Source: Fomitopsis serialis (Eukaryota > Basidiomycota > Agaricomycetes > Polyporales > Fomitopsidaceae). From it: 64,000 bases of DNA. The notes beneath the pieces were generated by a model. The model did not search any database, was not told the DNA's origin, and saw nothing but the letters and a program-made list of their open reading frames with translations. Shown piece by piece: positions 10,314 through 22,406 of this stretch. Made by a program: the position numbers and the translations under genes. The stretch's first letter is position 1. Each line of letters starts with the position of its first letter. The stretch covers positions 151,361 through 215,360 of the forward strand of contig NW_025955029.1 of NCBI RefSeq assembly GCF_022376445.1. The letters run 5' to 3'.

Positions 10314-13300
10314 ATGCAAGGTCCACCGCCTGGCGAACGGTCGGAACAACGGCGAGCGAAGGAATCTGCCTTGAATGCCCTTCTCGGCGAATTAGATGGG
10401 TCGTTGCAACCATCCCCTAATCGTCCAGAGAATTCCGTGAACCCAAGAACCAAAGCAAACCAGGCTGATCATGAGGCGGCTGCTAAATCGATGAGCCCAT
10501 CCCACATTTTCAAGGCTGCATCCATCTCAGGGACTCCTCGATTGCCGTCCGTTGTCTCCCCCTCAGCCTCATCGCCTGGGGCCGCAGCCTCCCTGCCAGA
10601 ATCCCATCGAGCACGAAAGGCAAGATCGCATGCTGACTTAGCATATCTTCACGAATTGGCGTCTTATCGTTGCCTCGCCTTCACCAACATTGGACCGCTA
10701 GTCTTCCGCCACGATCCAAAAACTTCGGACGTGTATCAAGCCTCGAGAGACGAACAAATCATCCACACGAACCATGGTCCTCATGCGTTGGTACCCGGAC
10801 ATCGACTCAACGCGACGTTCTTGGACCACGAAGAATGGTTGGCCTCTATGGCGCGAGATCTACTAGCCATGCCTATCTACGAGGATGTCGAGCTTCGCGA
10901 CGCTCATCAGGACGTCCTCGAGTACGTGTATAGGGAGATGGATGTTCTAGAGCGGGCGAAGAGAGACCAGTGGGATAAGCAAAGGGATCACTCCGCTACG
11001 CGACCCGATCCTGCACTGCGCAACGTCGTCGATGGCGGTGCGTTTCAACCTTCATTACGACGGCTGTATGTGAACTGACCCGTGGATAGATCGCTACTTC
11101 TTCAAGACGTACGAGGACATGAATCCTGTCGTATTAGGGTACAACCTTGTGGCGCTTTCCATGGTGCTATTGCATCACTTGCCTCGTCGAGGGTGCAAAG
11201 CGTTGCTTACTGGCTTTCGTATGGTGATGAGGCTTGCGCTCATGTTCGCCAGACGAGGAGCACTAGAATCTGCTGATCGGTTGTTACTGGATAGTCTCGC
11301 GCAAGACGAGCGCACGATTATGGGCCAATTTGATCTCGATCCGGTGACGACGCCTTATGCGTGTTGTCCGCGATGTAACGCGTTGTATCACATCCACGAT
11401 TGTCCACGGGAGTGCCTCTCGAAAGATACCCCGGAAAGCCAAGTCTGTGGATCTGCGCTGTGGCGGACCCGGGTTATCAACGGGAAGACGTACTCGTTTC
11501 CGGAGAAGACTTACCTTCATCAAAGCATGAAGCATTGGTTGGCTCGGTTTCTTTCGCGTCCAGACGTAGAGCCGTTGGTGGACGCTAGGAGGGAACAAAC
11601 TCCATCTCAGCTCCCAGATATCCAGTCAGATGTGTGGGATGCGCCTCTGTTCCACGAGTTCAAGGACGCGGCGGGCGGAGCATTCATCAAAGGCCCATCG
11701 GAGGAGGGGAGATACCTGTTCAGTCTCTCTGTCGACGGCTTTAACCCGTTTCAGGCAAAGGAGGCTAAGCAAAGCGTCACAGTCACCGGAATATACATGG
11801 TCTGTCTTAACCTTCCACCTCAAATCCGTTACTTGCCGGAGAACACATACCTTGTCGGCATTATTCCTGGACCCGGCAAACCAACACTCGAGCAGATCAA
11901 TCATTTTTTGAAACCATTGGTCGACGAACTGGTGGATTTCTGGCACCCAGGAGTATGGTTCACCCGCACCGCACTGTACCCGGCCGGTCGATTGGTCCGC
12001 TGCGCTTTGGTACCTCTTGTTTGTGATCTTCCTGGAGCGCGTCAAGTCGCGGGACATGGCTCGCATAGTGCGACCCTGTTCTGTAGCTTCTGCAAACTGA
12101 AGTTGGAGGATATGGAGAACCTCGATCCGAAGTCGTGGCCGCTACGAAGTGCGAAGGAGCACCGAGATGCCGCCTTGAGGTGGAAGGAAGCACGTACCCC
12201 TGCTGCACGCAAACGTCTATTCGAAGAGGCTGGTGTGCGTTGGTCGGAGCTTCTCCGATTGCCGTACTGGGATCCAATCCTGTTCACGGTCATTGACACT
12301 ATGCACAACCACTACCTAGGTCTCCTGAAAACCCACTGCCGCGACATATGGGGCTTGTCTATCGAGGTGGCTGACGGAACGGTAACGGAGCACATGCCAC
12401 CAAAACCAGCAGATGCGGAAATGGCCGTTGCAACGCAGCTGGTCCTCAATGGAACGGATCACAGCTTGGAGCTGCTAGACAAGAACACACTGTGGCATCT
12501 GTGTCACAAGTATGGATGTCGCCGCTACGGCAACGTAAAGAGGTTGCGGAAAGCATTGCTGGCATACGTACGTTCCATCCTCGATTCTTCATAATTCATA
12601 CTGACACCGGTCTGTACAGCGCGCCGAGAACAACCTCGGGGGACACTTGACAGGGTCAATCAGCAGGCACAACCCGGTGATGCGCAACAAAGCGGCGGCG
12701 GAGGAATACCAAGCGGATCCCAGATTGCCGCCTCACGCGATGAACAGCAGCGCGGGCTCGAAGCAGAGATGCTCGTTGTCAGAGCAGAGAAGGCCTGGCA
12801 ACAGGGGAAGTCCGCTAAGACACTCGTTAACAGCCACACAAGGACTACCTTGGTTGGATTATGTGCACGACATGCGCTCGCTACCGACGGAACAAAGAAA
12901 CAGCTTGTCGATAGGCTTATGCAGGTGGTACGTATCTCGTTCTCACAGAGGGGTGTAACGATGACACTAAAAGCTTGCAGCGTCAAGAACGGCCATCGCT
13001 AGGAGAACAGGCTGCGTCGTCTTCCCAGGTTGTACTGCCCCTCGTTCATCATTTCCATCCACCTACTGATTGCCGTTTCAGGACCACGACGTTGTGCCCT
13101 CTACGGATGAGGTAAGGCTCCCGTCGAGTACGGTTTTGGGCCGAGAGACCCTTTTGAAGATCCACGACGATATGCGCCGTACGCAGGTACCGTCATGGGT
13201 AGACCCGGCCCCGAGGAACTTCGGAACGAAGCAACGAGGGAAACTGAGTGCTGACCAGTGGTTCTCCGTTTGTACCATCAATCTCCCTTTCACCCTGATC

Positions 13301-14598
13301 CGCATCTGGGGCGACGAGCAGGGCAGGCGAAGGGCTATGTTGCAGAACTATATGGACCTCATGACTGCCGTCGTCATGAGCAGCATGCTCGCTATCAACG
13401 ACAGCCATGTCAAGGCTTACGAAGAAGCCATCGTGCGGTATCTGCGCTCTTTGAAGGATCTATACAAGGCATCCGAATTCAAACCGAATCACCACATGGC
13501 CCTACACGTAGGCGCGTTCTTGCGGAGGTTTGGACCCGTCCATTCAATTCGGACGTTCTTCTCGGAGAGAATGAACTTTATGCTTCAGCGGATCAACACA
13601 AACCGCAAATTCGGTCTGTTGTCTTGTCGCAGCTATAAATTGCGACGCGTGCTGATGGCTCTTCAGGCGAACTAGAGCTAACCTTCATGAAGACGGCGTG
13701 CCGCTCGGCGAATCTCAGGGCGCTCCTACGCGCGGACGGGATACGGAACGTTGTCAAAGACTTCACCGACATGTACGACGGGCTCTTTAACGAGAACAAA
13801 CGAGGGACCAGACTACGCGAAACATTGCTTGGCGATGAGAACGAACGGCGGCAGGCAACGGTACAAGAAGCGAAGTCAGCGGTGGCTTTGGACAACGACG
13901 CGTTCAAAGCCTTCATCTCATTGCTTAATACCGAATGCACGATGGAGTCGTTTGTGGATATTCGCGAGCTCCGGCTGAAGCCTGGGCTTCAACAAATGGT
14001 CAATACAGTGGTGGACTGCACAAGCTTATTTCTGCATGGTGTGACGTATAAGGCCGCTGCGAAATCGCCCAAGGATAGCAACATCGTCTTCTCCCACCCA
14101 GGCATCAACTCTGGAGAAGGGGAGCATTGCGCTGGACGCATCAAGCAAATATTTGTGCATAGAAGGCGCAGCAGCGGGGGCGACGAAATGCGGGAGGTCT
14201 TTCTGTGCGTTGAACGTTTAGCCGAGCTTTCCACTGAAGACGCAGGCCGCGACAATTACCGCAAATTTCCCCACGTTGGAGGTCGCCTCTACTACGACAG
14301 GTATCATTGCGAGCCAGTGGTGATACGACCAAGTCATGTCATCTCCCACTTCGCTAGAACTTCGACAACGGTGCCTCAAATCCGGCAACCATGCGTGCAT
14401 GCCTTGCCATTGAATAGGGTACGTGAGCTTACACCATCACTGTGGCGTTGTATTGAGCCAGCAAGCGGTCCATAGCTCCTCAGACTGGCGACCCCGTCCA
14501 CAACGTCCGCAACGGAGGACCAGCAATCATCAGAGGAGGCTGTACTCGCAGAGCTCTTGGCGGATCTGGCAGGGGTCAATAGCGCAGGTACCGTGTAG
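10314..14598 (+). CDS. Tnp2-family transposase, seemingly intact
   Basis: Seven exons by phase: 10314-11037, 11090-12567, 12664-12927, 12981-13028, 13082-13613, 13667-14418, 14476-14598 (about 1306 aa). The ATG at 10314 is the first in frame. Order of features: basic disordered N-terminus; Cys-rich CCPRC...CPREC zinc-binding segment; transposase core with SLSVDGFNPF, then VCDLPGARQVAGHGSH..CSFC and DTMHNHYLGLL, which carry the acidic and His/Cys positions usual in Tnp2; a SAP-like helix pair at the end of exon 2 and a second one in exon 3 (LVGLCARHALATDGTKKQL); then a helical region with KLSADQW and NRKFGELE, typical of basidiomycete Tnp2. It would cut and rejoin CACTA-type ends. No stop or frameshift is needed to splice it; the exon 3 acceptor is the least certain join. 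Confidence 0.85.
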
Positions 14599-14809
14599 AC
14601 CATCGTAACTCGCAAGGATTGGAGAATCTCTCAGCGGATTGCCAGGATAACAAAATGACCCGCTTTCGCTTCATCCCATCGCCGCTCAAAGAACAACCGA
14701 GATACATACAGCCACCACCAATTCTACTTAAGAAATACGGCGAGGGTAAGGAAGTTTCCCCCGGGCCGCCCCTGAGACGTAGTAGTTGAAGAGGCGCGGC
14801 GCCCACGTA

Positions 14810-16379
14810 CTAAAGACGTCTGCGTTGCCGCCCAGCTGTCAGTAAGGGACCTGTTGAGCTGCATGAGTACCCACTGGATCCGAAGGAGGCGATGCGCTGT
14901 ATGTGTTCGCTCGCCAGAAGGGAGGTGAGGGAAGCCTCATTCGCGCGCGAATGTACTAGATTTGCTGGTTGCTATGCGGCGTCAACGCTGTTCTCGACGG
15001 TGACGCAGTCACTCTCACCTTCTGCCCTCCTCCGTAAGATATACCCACGGCGAGGGCCGGGAAGTTTCCACGCCGATGGACCACATCCTTGCGGGAAAAG
15101 GAGAGCTTCGTGCGGGCCTCTGAGATGGCAGCTGCGGCACCGGTGTGCACACCGGTCCAGGCTGGGTCGTTGGGGGCGCCAGAAAGGACGGCGATGACTC
15201 GCCCAGACTCGTCGGTGATCGGTCGAGGGGTCCTGCAGACACACAGCGTGTGATGATGGCATGCATGGATGCAAAAGCGCCGCGTACCTCCCATCCCAAC
15301 GAATCAACTCGAAGCCAAACTCTGATCCCTCGCCGACCAAGTCATCCAGCGTGTATTGCCGACGCGAGGTACGCGGCTCCCTGCCCCCGGTGTACGCGCC
15401 GTTGGAGTGCGGTAGGGCTTGAGTAGCAATGTCCGTGCCGATTGAAGGAGCGGCGTCGATGTGTCTGTTGAGGAGCGGCAGCCGCGGCCTCTGCATCGTC
15501 GCGTACGGCGACGCGCTCTCCGCTCGCTGCCGCTTCCGTTTTGCTCGCACCTGGGCCTTTCTTCGCTGTCGCTCGATCGATCGCGAGCCTGCACCGAGGC
15601 ACGCCCCAACCGTACCCGCAGCGCTGCCCGGGTGGTCGGATTCCGCTGAAGATCCCGTCGCTTCGGCTCGTAAGCTTGATGACTCAGCGCTGAACGGGGT
15701 GTGGACCAAACCGAGGCGCGAGCTCGGGGCTGGCTGCGCGTTTGCGGCGCCCAAGGGGATTGGTTCGCAATCCTCCCCTTCGCTGAAAAGGCCCTCGTCT
15801 TCCCTTGCGATGGCCGCCGCCAGTAGTTGGCGGAACGCGAATCCAGAGTCGGCCGCCGCGATGAGCGGTTCACCTAACGAGCCCCCGTGAGCACCACCGT
15901 TTAACGTCGACGGCGTCTGGCCCGTCGCCAGACGCCTAGCAGTACGGGTGCCATCCCCCAGTGCCTGGCTTGGCTCCGCGTAGATGCGCCCGCACTGCTC
16001 GTCCGCCTAGTAGCAGGGCCAGAGAGGAGTTGCGCGCTCACCAAAGACCGGGGAAGCTACGAGCGCCGCTAGCATGTCGACGAGCAAGCACCCCGGGGGT
16101 GTTTGAAGCCAGCAGCCTGGAGATGAAGCCGCCGCCGACAGCGAGTCGCAGGCTCGAGGCTGCGCCCGTCCCATTATATAGCGGTGCGTCCGACGCGCCT
16201 GCGTGGGAGTTTAGTAAAGTGAATATCGCCGCACGTGATACACGTGCAGTGTGACAGCACGCGAGCGTGACAGCAGCCCCGTACGCCGAGCCAGGCCTTG
16301 CTTCCACCTCCACCGTGCTAAGCCAAAGCCCGAGGCCCGCCCTACTCCGACCTGACCCACCAGTACTACTAGTGCCCAT
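14810..16379 (-). pseudogene. 3'-truncated Tet/JBP-like oxygenase family gene
   Basis: Four minus-strand exons, 16379-16042, 15935-15288, 15232-15019 and 14971-14810, with consistent phases. The first 400-odd residues hold together: start MGTSSTGGSGRSRAG, then LLASNTPGV-ARRHASGARS, a basic stretch, QYTLDDLVG..FGFELIRWDGR, ITDESGRVIAVLSG, HRRGNFPAL and GISYGGGQ. I recall this series as the N-terminal half of a large basidiomycete family whose C-terminus has a 2-oxoglutarate/Fe(II) oxygenase (Tet/JBP-like) fold; this link is inference. After QRIASFGSSGY (near 14870) the family sequence ends and about 18 unrelated codons lead to a stop, so the HxD...H catalytic part is absent. It faces the Tnp2 gene tail to tail with about 210 bp between, consistent with truncation by insertion. 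Confidence 0.6.
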
Positions 16380-16491
16380 GATCTCCGCTCCGCGAACCCC
16401 GCAGCCTTCTCGCCGTCCCATTGGTACCGCGGCCGGTGAGTGACACCTCGTTTACGGCGTTTCCGTGCTACAGCTGCTGATCATGAAGGTT

Positions 16492-16548
16492 TGCTGCGTA
16501 GGAGGACAACGGCTGCGTAGGAGGACAACGGCTGCGTAGGAGGATAAC
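16492..16548. repeat. Three tandem 19-bp repeats
   Basis: GGCTGCGTAGGAGGACAAC occurs three times in a row (first copy starts T, third has one change). It lies about 110 bp upstream of the minus-strand oxygenase-like gene, within the 16380-17418 interval, where no gene was recognised. Confidence 0.9.
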
Positions 16549-17418
16549 CGCATGCAGAGCGGGGGGCATCGCTGGGGACACACAGCGTCCTCGATCACAA
16601 CGCGGTGAGCCAATATAAGAGCATCGTTTCGTCCACTGAATGTGGATCGATCGTATTGAAGGGCTAGGCCGCTATGCGGTTTCGAGTACAGGGCGGCTAC
16701 GCCCTCAGCAGAGCGTTTAGGCCCGTGGCCCGTCTTCGTCATCCCCTCCGTGTCGATGTTGGCTCTAGCTATAGCGTATCCAGGGCTCACGCATACCGTG
16801 CGGCGGAACCGCATGCTCAGGGCTACGGCCTCGCTATTTTCCCTCGTCCACGTTTCGCTGCCGCCCCCTCGTGTATCGCTTAGTCGAACGTATCACTTCC
16901 ATGGCCATCTCCGTGCAGCGAGACTAACGGAGTGGCACCGGCTCATGTACGTACAACTCCGTAGTGGGCGGGGCCGGCTGCGACACTGACCTCCTCATCG
17001 TACTCGAGCAGCGCAACTATACGAGTACGACGTTCGCGATGCAGCCAAGCAACGTTTCGTCTGAAGCTCCTCCATCGTCAATGCGATGTGAGTGCATGCG
17101 TCTGGCCAGATCCCTATCATCATCATGGGGCATGCCACGTCCCCCGGTACGCAAGCGCTTGCTTCGTTTTCGGGCTGCATTGTGCTCAACCAGTATATGT
17201 GACGCCCTCCCGCACAGGTTTTTCTTCCATCGCGCATCCTTGATTTCGCAAGAGCTCGCCACTCCGTTGGGATGCATTCCTCTCGCCGCGTCCCTTACAG
17301 AAACATCAGCCAGCGGCGTCGCAGCGCCAGGCTCAATAGGCAGGTCTCCCCTTCGTCATCATGCCTTGCCGTGAATAACGTCAGTGGTGCCCACAACAGT
17401 GCTCGAGACGCTAGCATC

Positions 17419-18715
17419 ATGGACGACACCCGAAGCGGCCAGACGTCGTATTACAAGCGGGCCCGTCTCGACGACGGTCTCGGAACTCATCTTCAAACAT
17501 CTGCTGAAGCCCAAGACGAGTTGCTTCGTATGATCGAGGAGGGTATCGGGCCGATGCCTTCGCTACTGTTTGAACTGCCGGATGCCGGCCTACCTCCCTT
17601 GCACCCACAAATCCCGGATGCACCCGCGCCGCCCGTCCTAGGCAACGACACGGCGACAGACGTGGAGGCAGCGCCTCACCCGCCGCCACTGTCCGATGCG
17701 TACCTTCGTGGTACCTTCACCGATGCATACAGCCCCTACTACTCCATCGCGCCAGATGGCCCGAGTGGCTTGCCGTCCCTTCCGTTAGAACTCGACACCT
17801 CTGCCATAGGCGCGTTCTCTCCTGCGGCCGCTCCCCTTCCACTTGGCATGTCAGAGCATCAGCCGTACGTTTTTGTGACCCTTCTATTCTCGGGGTGGGA
17901 TTATAACATGCGTCTCCACAGGAGTTTGTACCGCGAGCATCCGGGGCTTGCAGATAACGCGCCGTACGCTCTGGATCCTCTCGCCTGGATGCCGCCCTCT
18001 GTTTGTCTTGACAGCAGGTCAGTGACAGACATCGGACGGATGACGGGATGACTGACCCACCGTTGCCGGGAACTCTCAGTGCCACCGGTTTCGAGTTTGA
18101 CGATATCATCGACTACTCTGGAACCGCAGGGTCGCACGCAAGCCGAGAGATGCCACAAGACGCGGCTGCCGAGACCGCAGAAGATGCCATGGCGGAGGCG
18201 CCTCAAACGCTACCAGTCGACGTCTTACCAGGCGGATACGTCGGTATGCAGGATCCTGCTGAACAGGGATCGGATCAAGTGAGTCGTTGTCGGCTTCTAG
18301 ACCGTCTCTTTTCTGATGGACACCGCTGTAGGATGATTCTCCTGGCTTTGCGCGAAAACTACTAGATCTAGCTCGAGACGTTGTCCACGGCATATGCGAG
18401 CGGTTGCTTGCGGATACGCATGACGCTGCCCCTGTGGGCACGAGCAGAACCAGTCCTCCCACTGGTCTGAACGAGGGCTCCCTGCCGCCACTCATGGCGA
18501 CGACGGCCCCGGCGACGGCGTCGGCCCCGACGACGGTTACAAGTACCATCACGACCACGATTACGGTTACGATCGTCACCGATATCGGCGCTGCTGACGC
18601 CATAGGAAGTGGTCCCACGGCCACGACGACGACGACTACCGTCACGACTGCGACGACAGTCACTACCTCGGACATGGCTGATGTCGCGCAAGATGGTATG
18701 AGGATCGCAACCTAG
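17419..18715 (+). CDS. Hypothetical protein with Pro-rich middle and Thr-rich tail
   Basis: Four exons, 17419-17864, 17922-18017, 18080-18278, 18332-18715, phases agree, 374 aa. It starts MDDTRSGQTSYYKRARLDD; the body is acidic and proline-rich (LPLELD, APLPLGM), then a short helical-looking segment (DDSPGFARKLLDLARDVV) and a tail of Thr runs with ITTTITVTIVT. No recognised domain, signal peptide or membrane helix. In the tail a second frame reads Asp/His/Tyr-rich, so the last exon may be longer or spliced differently. It stands in the same strand and style as the other orphan genes to its right. Confidence 0.5.
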
Positions 18716-19446
18716 ACGCCTTGATGCGTGACGAGGCTCGAGCGACATATTCTGCTAGTCGAAATGTATACTTCACTCTGCAATCCTCTGTATTTGTATC
18801 TCGCATTCCCATATCGTATATTGTCTGCTCGACGTTGAGAGCGCTCAATTTGCGGCGGCCGCATGCGCTCATAGTGTCATTTGATTTTGAGGGACGAACA
18901 CGAGAATTGGGCCTCAAGCTGGCCGCTGCGATTGACAGCTCTCGCGGCGGGGGAGGAAAGCGACTCGCACGACTCACTCGCCGCAGACAGCGCCGGGAAG
19001 TTGGATATGGGCAAGCGCCTGACGGTTCACTAGCACTGGCGGGCGCGGTCTGCGTTGACAGCCACTTCAACCAGTACACGACTCGCCCTCCATTTCCAAA
19101 CGCGTATACAGCCTGGGGCGACATTGCAATGGGATGAACGTTGGTCATGGAAGCTTGGACACGCAGCCGTCGTACTGCTGCTGTAAATTGACCAGTCACC
19201 GTGTCTACATCGCTCGCCTCTCGTGCGTACATGCAAACTTCTTCATCACCGTCGATCGCGCTAGTGATACATATTTGGACAAACAACCATGCAGAGGAAA
19301 TAACGCAGCCGTGTAGACTACACCACCGCCGGCAACTCGACAGGCAGACCTTGCGCGGCTGCAGTGGCGACAACCTCGCGGCACTTGCGGAGGTACCTGT
19401 CGAGCATCAGTCGGCGTATCTAATCATCAGAATGGCAGTAAAATGC
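18716..19446. other. Intergenic, nothing recognised
   Basis: Contains the AT-rich 3' flank of the preceding gene (18770-18840) and no convincing reading frame. Minus-strand readings here have no spliceable continuation. Confidence 0.5.
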
Positions 19447-20127
19447 CTACTTCTGGACGGCTCGAATGGCCAGCGCGCGCGCACCGACGTCGGTGACGAA
19501 CACCCAGGTACCCGCACGCATGATGATCAGGTCTCCGTGCCACTCGATGGGTGAAAGCTTCCTGAGCGCTTTGTTGACAGGAAGGGCGGGGTCGTACTGC
19601 GCAGCAACGAGGAATCGCCGCGCCCCTGCCCCAGCCTCGAGATCCACCCAGGTTTCCTGTAAATTCCGGACTGGACCGAGGACGGCTTCCAGCGAGGGAA
19701 AGCGTGGGTGTGCCACTGACTCGTTTCGTGGAGTAATAGTAGGTACGTGAACGCCACGACCAACATGAGCCTCCGAGCTGAATAAAATCCCGCGGATAGA
19801 CCTCAGAGAGCACTGGTGCGTGTCAGGTCACACTCTGAAGGCCAGATTACTCGGCGCATACTCACGTCCTTCGTATTGCAGGCTTTCCGAAGAGTAGGCA
19901 TACCGACGACTGGAAGGTGGTTTGGCTGGATGTGCCGCCGGGGGTCACGGTGTGATCTTCCGAATAACCTGGTGCGTACGTGTCCGAGACCTTTTGTTTT
20001 TGTCCCCATAGCCTAGATGCCACCGGACCTGCGATAGTGACGTGTACCAATGCCACTGCTCGTAGCGCCGCCACGATGTACACAAAGGACTGTTCAATGC
20101 GGGTATAAGTGCCGCTTCCGTCTTCAA
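19447..20127 (-). CDS. Conserved-looking hypothetical protein, 5' end unresolved
   Basis: Minus-strand exons 19715-19447 (stop at AVQK), 19812-19765, 19925-19866 and one ending at 19980 that extends right to at least 20100; phases fit across all joins (introns of 49, 53 and 53 bp). Readable segments are YEQWHWYTSLSQVRW, YPRDFIQLGGS, AHPRFPSLEAVLGPV, YDPALPVNKALRKLSPIEW and GDLIIMRAGTWVFVTD. I believe this series recurs in many mushroom genomes as an unnamed family, often near transposons, but this is recollection only. Function unknown. It is divergent from the RING gene starting at 20169, with almost no space between, so a shared promoter is likely. Confidence 0.55.
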
Positions 20128-20168
20128 TGGGTTGCGCCAACAGTTTCATTCCTCTGCATAGCTTCGAC

Positions 20169-21011
20169 ATGCATCCTACGTGTCCCGTGTGCGCCGTCGA
20201 GTATCCGCAGAACTCTGGTGCTCTCCCTAATAGACCGGTCTCCATACGATGTGGTACGTGTTGGTCTGGATATGTGGTCAAACTCATATTGATCAAAGAC
20301 GGGCACCTTCGCAATCTAGGCCACGTCTTCTGTCAGACCTGTGTCAACACTCTGATCGCGCGCGATCAGTGCTGTCCCTATCGAGACTCCCTTTCCCTGA
20401 TTGAAGCGGACGACGCCACACCTATATTCTTCAGTTCCGAGCCTGCTAATCCACCAACGTTGCGTACTAGGATCGACAGGTCTGTTGACGACCCTTGTCT
20501 GTGCGAAACAATCTACTGATCTACACCCCTGCAGGCGGCTGGCCGTTCTGTCGACGGAACAGCGACGTCTCGAACGAACCGTGAAATCCGTGGCCGCTCG
20601 AACCGATATCGTTGCCAAACACGTCCGCGTGCAGCACGCAAGCATTGCCAGGCACTTCGGGACCCTCGATCGTATCACAAGTGAAATACGTGAGCTTCAG
20701 AGAAAGGCGGGCACCGTGCGCACTGAATGCGTCCGAGAGTACGACGCAATTATTGCTCTTCGAGCGACGGTGAGCTTCTCTGTGCTGTCGGGAGGTTTGT
20801 CAGGATCTGACAAACTGCAGTCTGCTGCGCGCGTATCTTCTCTGAGCCATGAAGACGCGGCCCCGCAACCAGAGGAGCAACGTCGTCGGCAGAGGTCTCC
20901 GTCGACAGCAAATGCGGATGTTCCTTGCGCGGTAAGTTCATCACAGAGCAAGGGGAGCCCTGTTTCCTGATCGACGACGACTCGAACGCGCAGAAACGAC
21001 GCAAGGCGTAG
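20169..21011 (+). CDS. RING-type finger plus coiled-coil protein (copy 1)
   Basis: Five exons, 20169-20253, 20320-20479, 20535-20769, 20821-20931, 20994-21011; 202 aa ending KRRKA. N-terminal RING: C5-C8, C28, H30, C33-C36, C46/C47. The eighth ligand position holds Arg50 (CCPYR) where a Cys is expected, so zinc binding at the second site may be altered. Residues about 85-160 form a long helix rich in Arg/Glu (LSTEQRRLERTVKSV, ITSEIRELQRKAG), probably a dimerising coiled coil. A basic Ser/Gln-rich tail could be a nuclear signal. Layout is TRIM-like; a role as E3 ubiquitin ligase is inference. Intron 3 is a multiple of three and stop-free, so it can be read through. Confidence 0.7.
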
Positions 21012-21719
21012 ATCGCTGCGCAACGCTCTGTGTTGCCGTCTAGGAGAGATGACGCTCGGGCATCGGCGTCTGGAGGTGTACATAGCGCGGCGTCGTCAGG
21101 AAGTAGTGTATTCGGGCGCACTCGGACAGAGCACGGTCGAACCAACTCGAGCTTAGCTTATTTGAACTCGGTTGATTTGCTTTATATCGCTGGGTATCTG
21201 ACTCAAGCGCTCCAACGCGACTCGCTGAATCTGATAAAATGTGAACCTTTGAAACGTTTGAACCTTGTGCTTGAAGCTTGAAGCTTGAGGCCTGAGGCCT
21301 GATCGTGAGGCCTTGATCACCTGAGCGCTAGATGTCGATGCGCACCTCCGCTCCGAGGGGCACCCCTGCACGCGACAGCACCGGTACCGATCTCAAGTAC
21401 TCAAGTACTCAAGAGCATTCGCGCCGATGGGTCGCAGGACCCATCGAAAGCTGACGGGATCTTCCGGAAGACCTTACTAGAGAAGCCCTGAACACTCATG
21501 GACCCACATGTACCTGCGCGAGAGCGCAGATCCTGTCCCCTGAGTGCCTGTGTTCCATTGATTTCCTTGATTCTATGGGTTTCCTGAGTTTTTTGGGTTC
21601 GGTGCCACCGAAGACGTCAGTTTGTTTGGCACTGTTCGGCAAAGTCCGATCTTGTCTGGCTCTGCGTGCGTTGATCATTCCTCGAGCCCCACTGACTCAT
21701 CTTGACAGCTTTGCGCACC
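21012..21719. other. Intergenic between the RING genes
   Basis: Holds small direct duplications (GAAGCTT and GAGGCCT words at 21270-21320, AAGTACTC words at 21395-21413) but no gene that I can support. Confidence 0.5.
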
Positions 21720-22406
21720 ATGCACATCGTCTGCGCGGTCTGTGAGGACAGACTTCGCGACAGCGACGAGTCTTCGTGGGTATATCGGTCGATTTGTGGT
21801 GAGGCTTCGCGACAAACCCTACTGGTAGCGCCACTCATGTCTCCGTACACAGGTCATCTCCTTTGCCGTTCGTGTCGGGAGTTTCTTGATAACGCCACTG
21901 GCCGGCAACAGCATTTATTGTGTGGAGATTGCAACTCAGCAATCTCCAAGGCCGATTGTCGTCGGGTCTATCTCAGTGCGTGTTTGGTTGCGGACGCATC
22001 GGATAACGAGTTCAACGGTGCTATTGAGAGGTGAGCCACTGACTCGTATTCTCACTCGCCTGACATGCCTATGGCTTTCCCCGCCCCGTAGGGATGCCAA
22101 CGTCTCCGCAAAATTGCGAAGCATTACGGCCTCGCGACATCATCTGCAGGCCTGCGAGAGCAAGCACCAGCACATGAAGCAAGAATTGGACGATAACGTC
22201 CAGCTATCCAGTACACTTCATTCTCAGATCGAGAATCTTGTCCAAACGCGCTTGACCATCGCTGCGAGGCTATTTGCCCTCTCCACGAAGCGAGACAATC
22301 TCGTCGCGGAGCGAGGCGAACTGCATGAACAGCAGCATGGCACGGTAAGTTCTGCATGTTACAGATGCTCAAAGTGACTTAAGCGGCGTCGCAGGTTCCA
22401 GACTGA
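21720..22406 (+). CDS. RING-type finger plus coiled-coil protein (copy 2)
   Basis: Four exons, 21720-21798, 21853-22030, 22092-22344, 22395-22406; 173 aa. All eight metal ligands are present: C5-C8, C26, H28, C31-C34, C50-C53. Intron 1 interrupts the RING between Cys and the Gly-His pair exactly as in the upstream copy, and intron 2 precedes the coiled coil in both, so the two genes are diverged tandem duplicates. The C-terminal ~85 residues (LRSITASRHHLQACE, KQELDDNVQLSSTLH) form a coiled coil. The last four-residue exon is uncertain. Likely a ubiquitin-pathway or scaffold protein; no substrate can be inferred. Confidence 0.7.

Larger units (their letters stand above)
9500..14810 (+). mobile_element. 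CACTA/EnSpm-like (Tnp2) DNA transposon, approximate limits
   Basis: The interval carries a full-length Tnp2-type transposase gene and an upstream small gene in the same direction. Terminal inverted repeats and target-site duplications were not identified, so the limits are estimates. The right limit is placed where homology of the convergent, truncated oxygenase-like gene stops (about 14870-14810), which is what an insertion junction would look like. Confidence 0.4.

Noticed and set aside
18404..18715. Asp/His/Tyr-rich alternative frame at the end of the 17419-18715 gene
   Set aside because: Needs an intron of about 31 bp, shorter than any other here; the Thr-rich frame splices cleanly. Not fully excluded.
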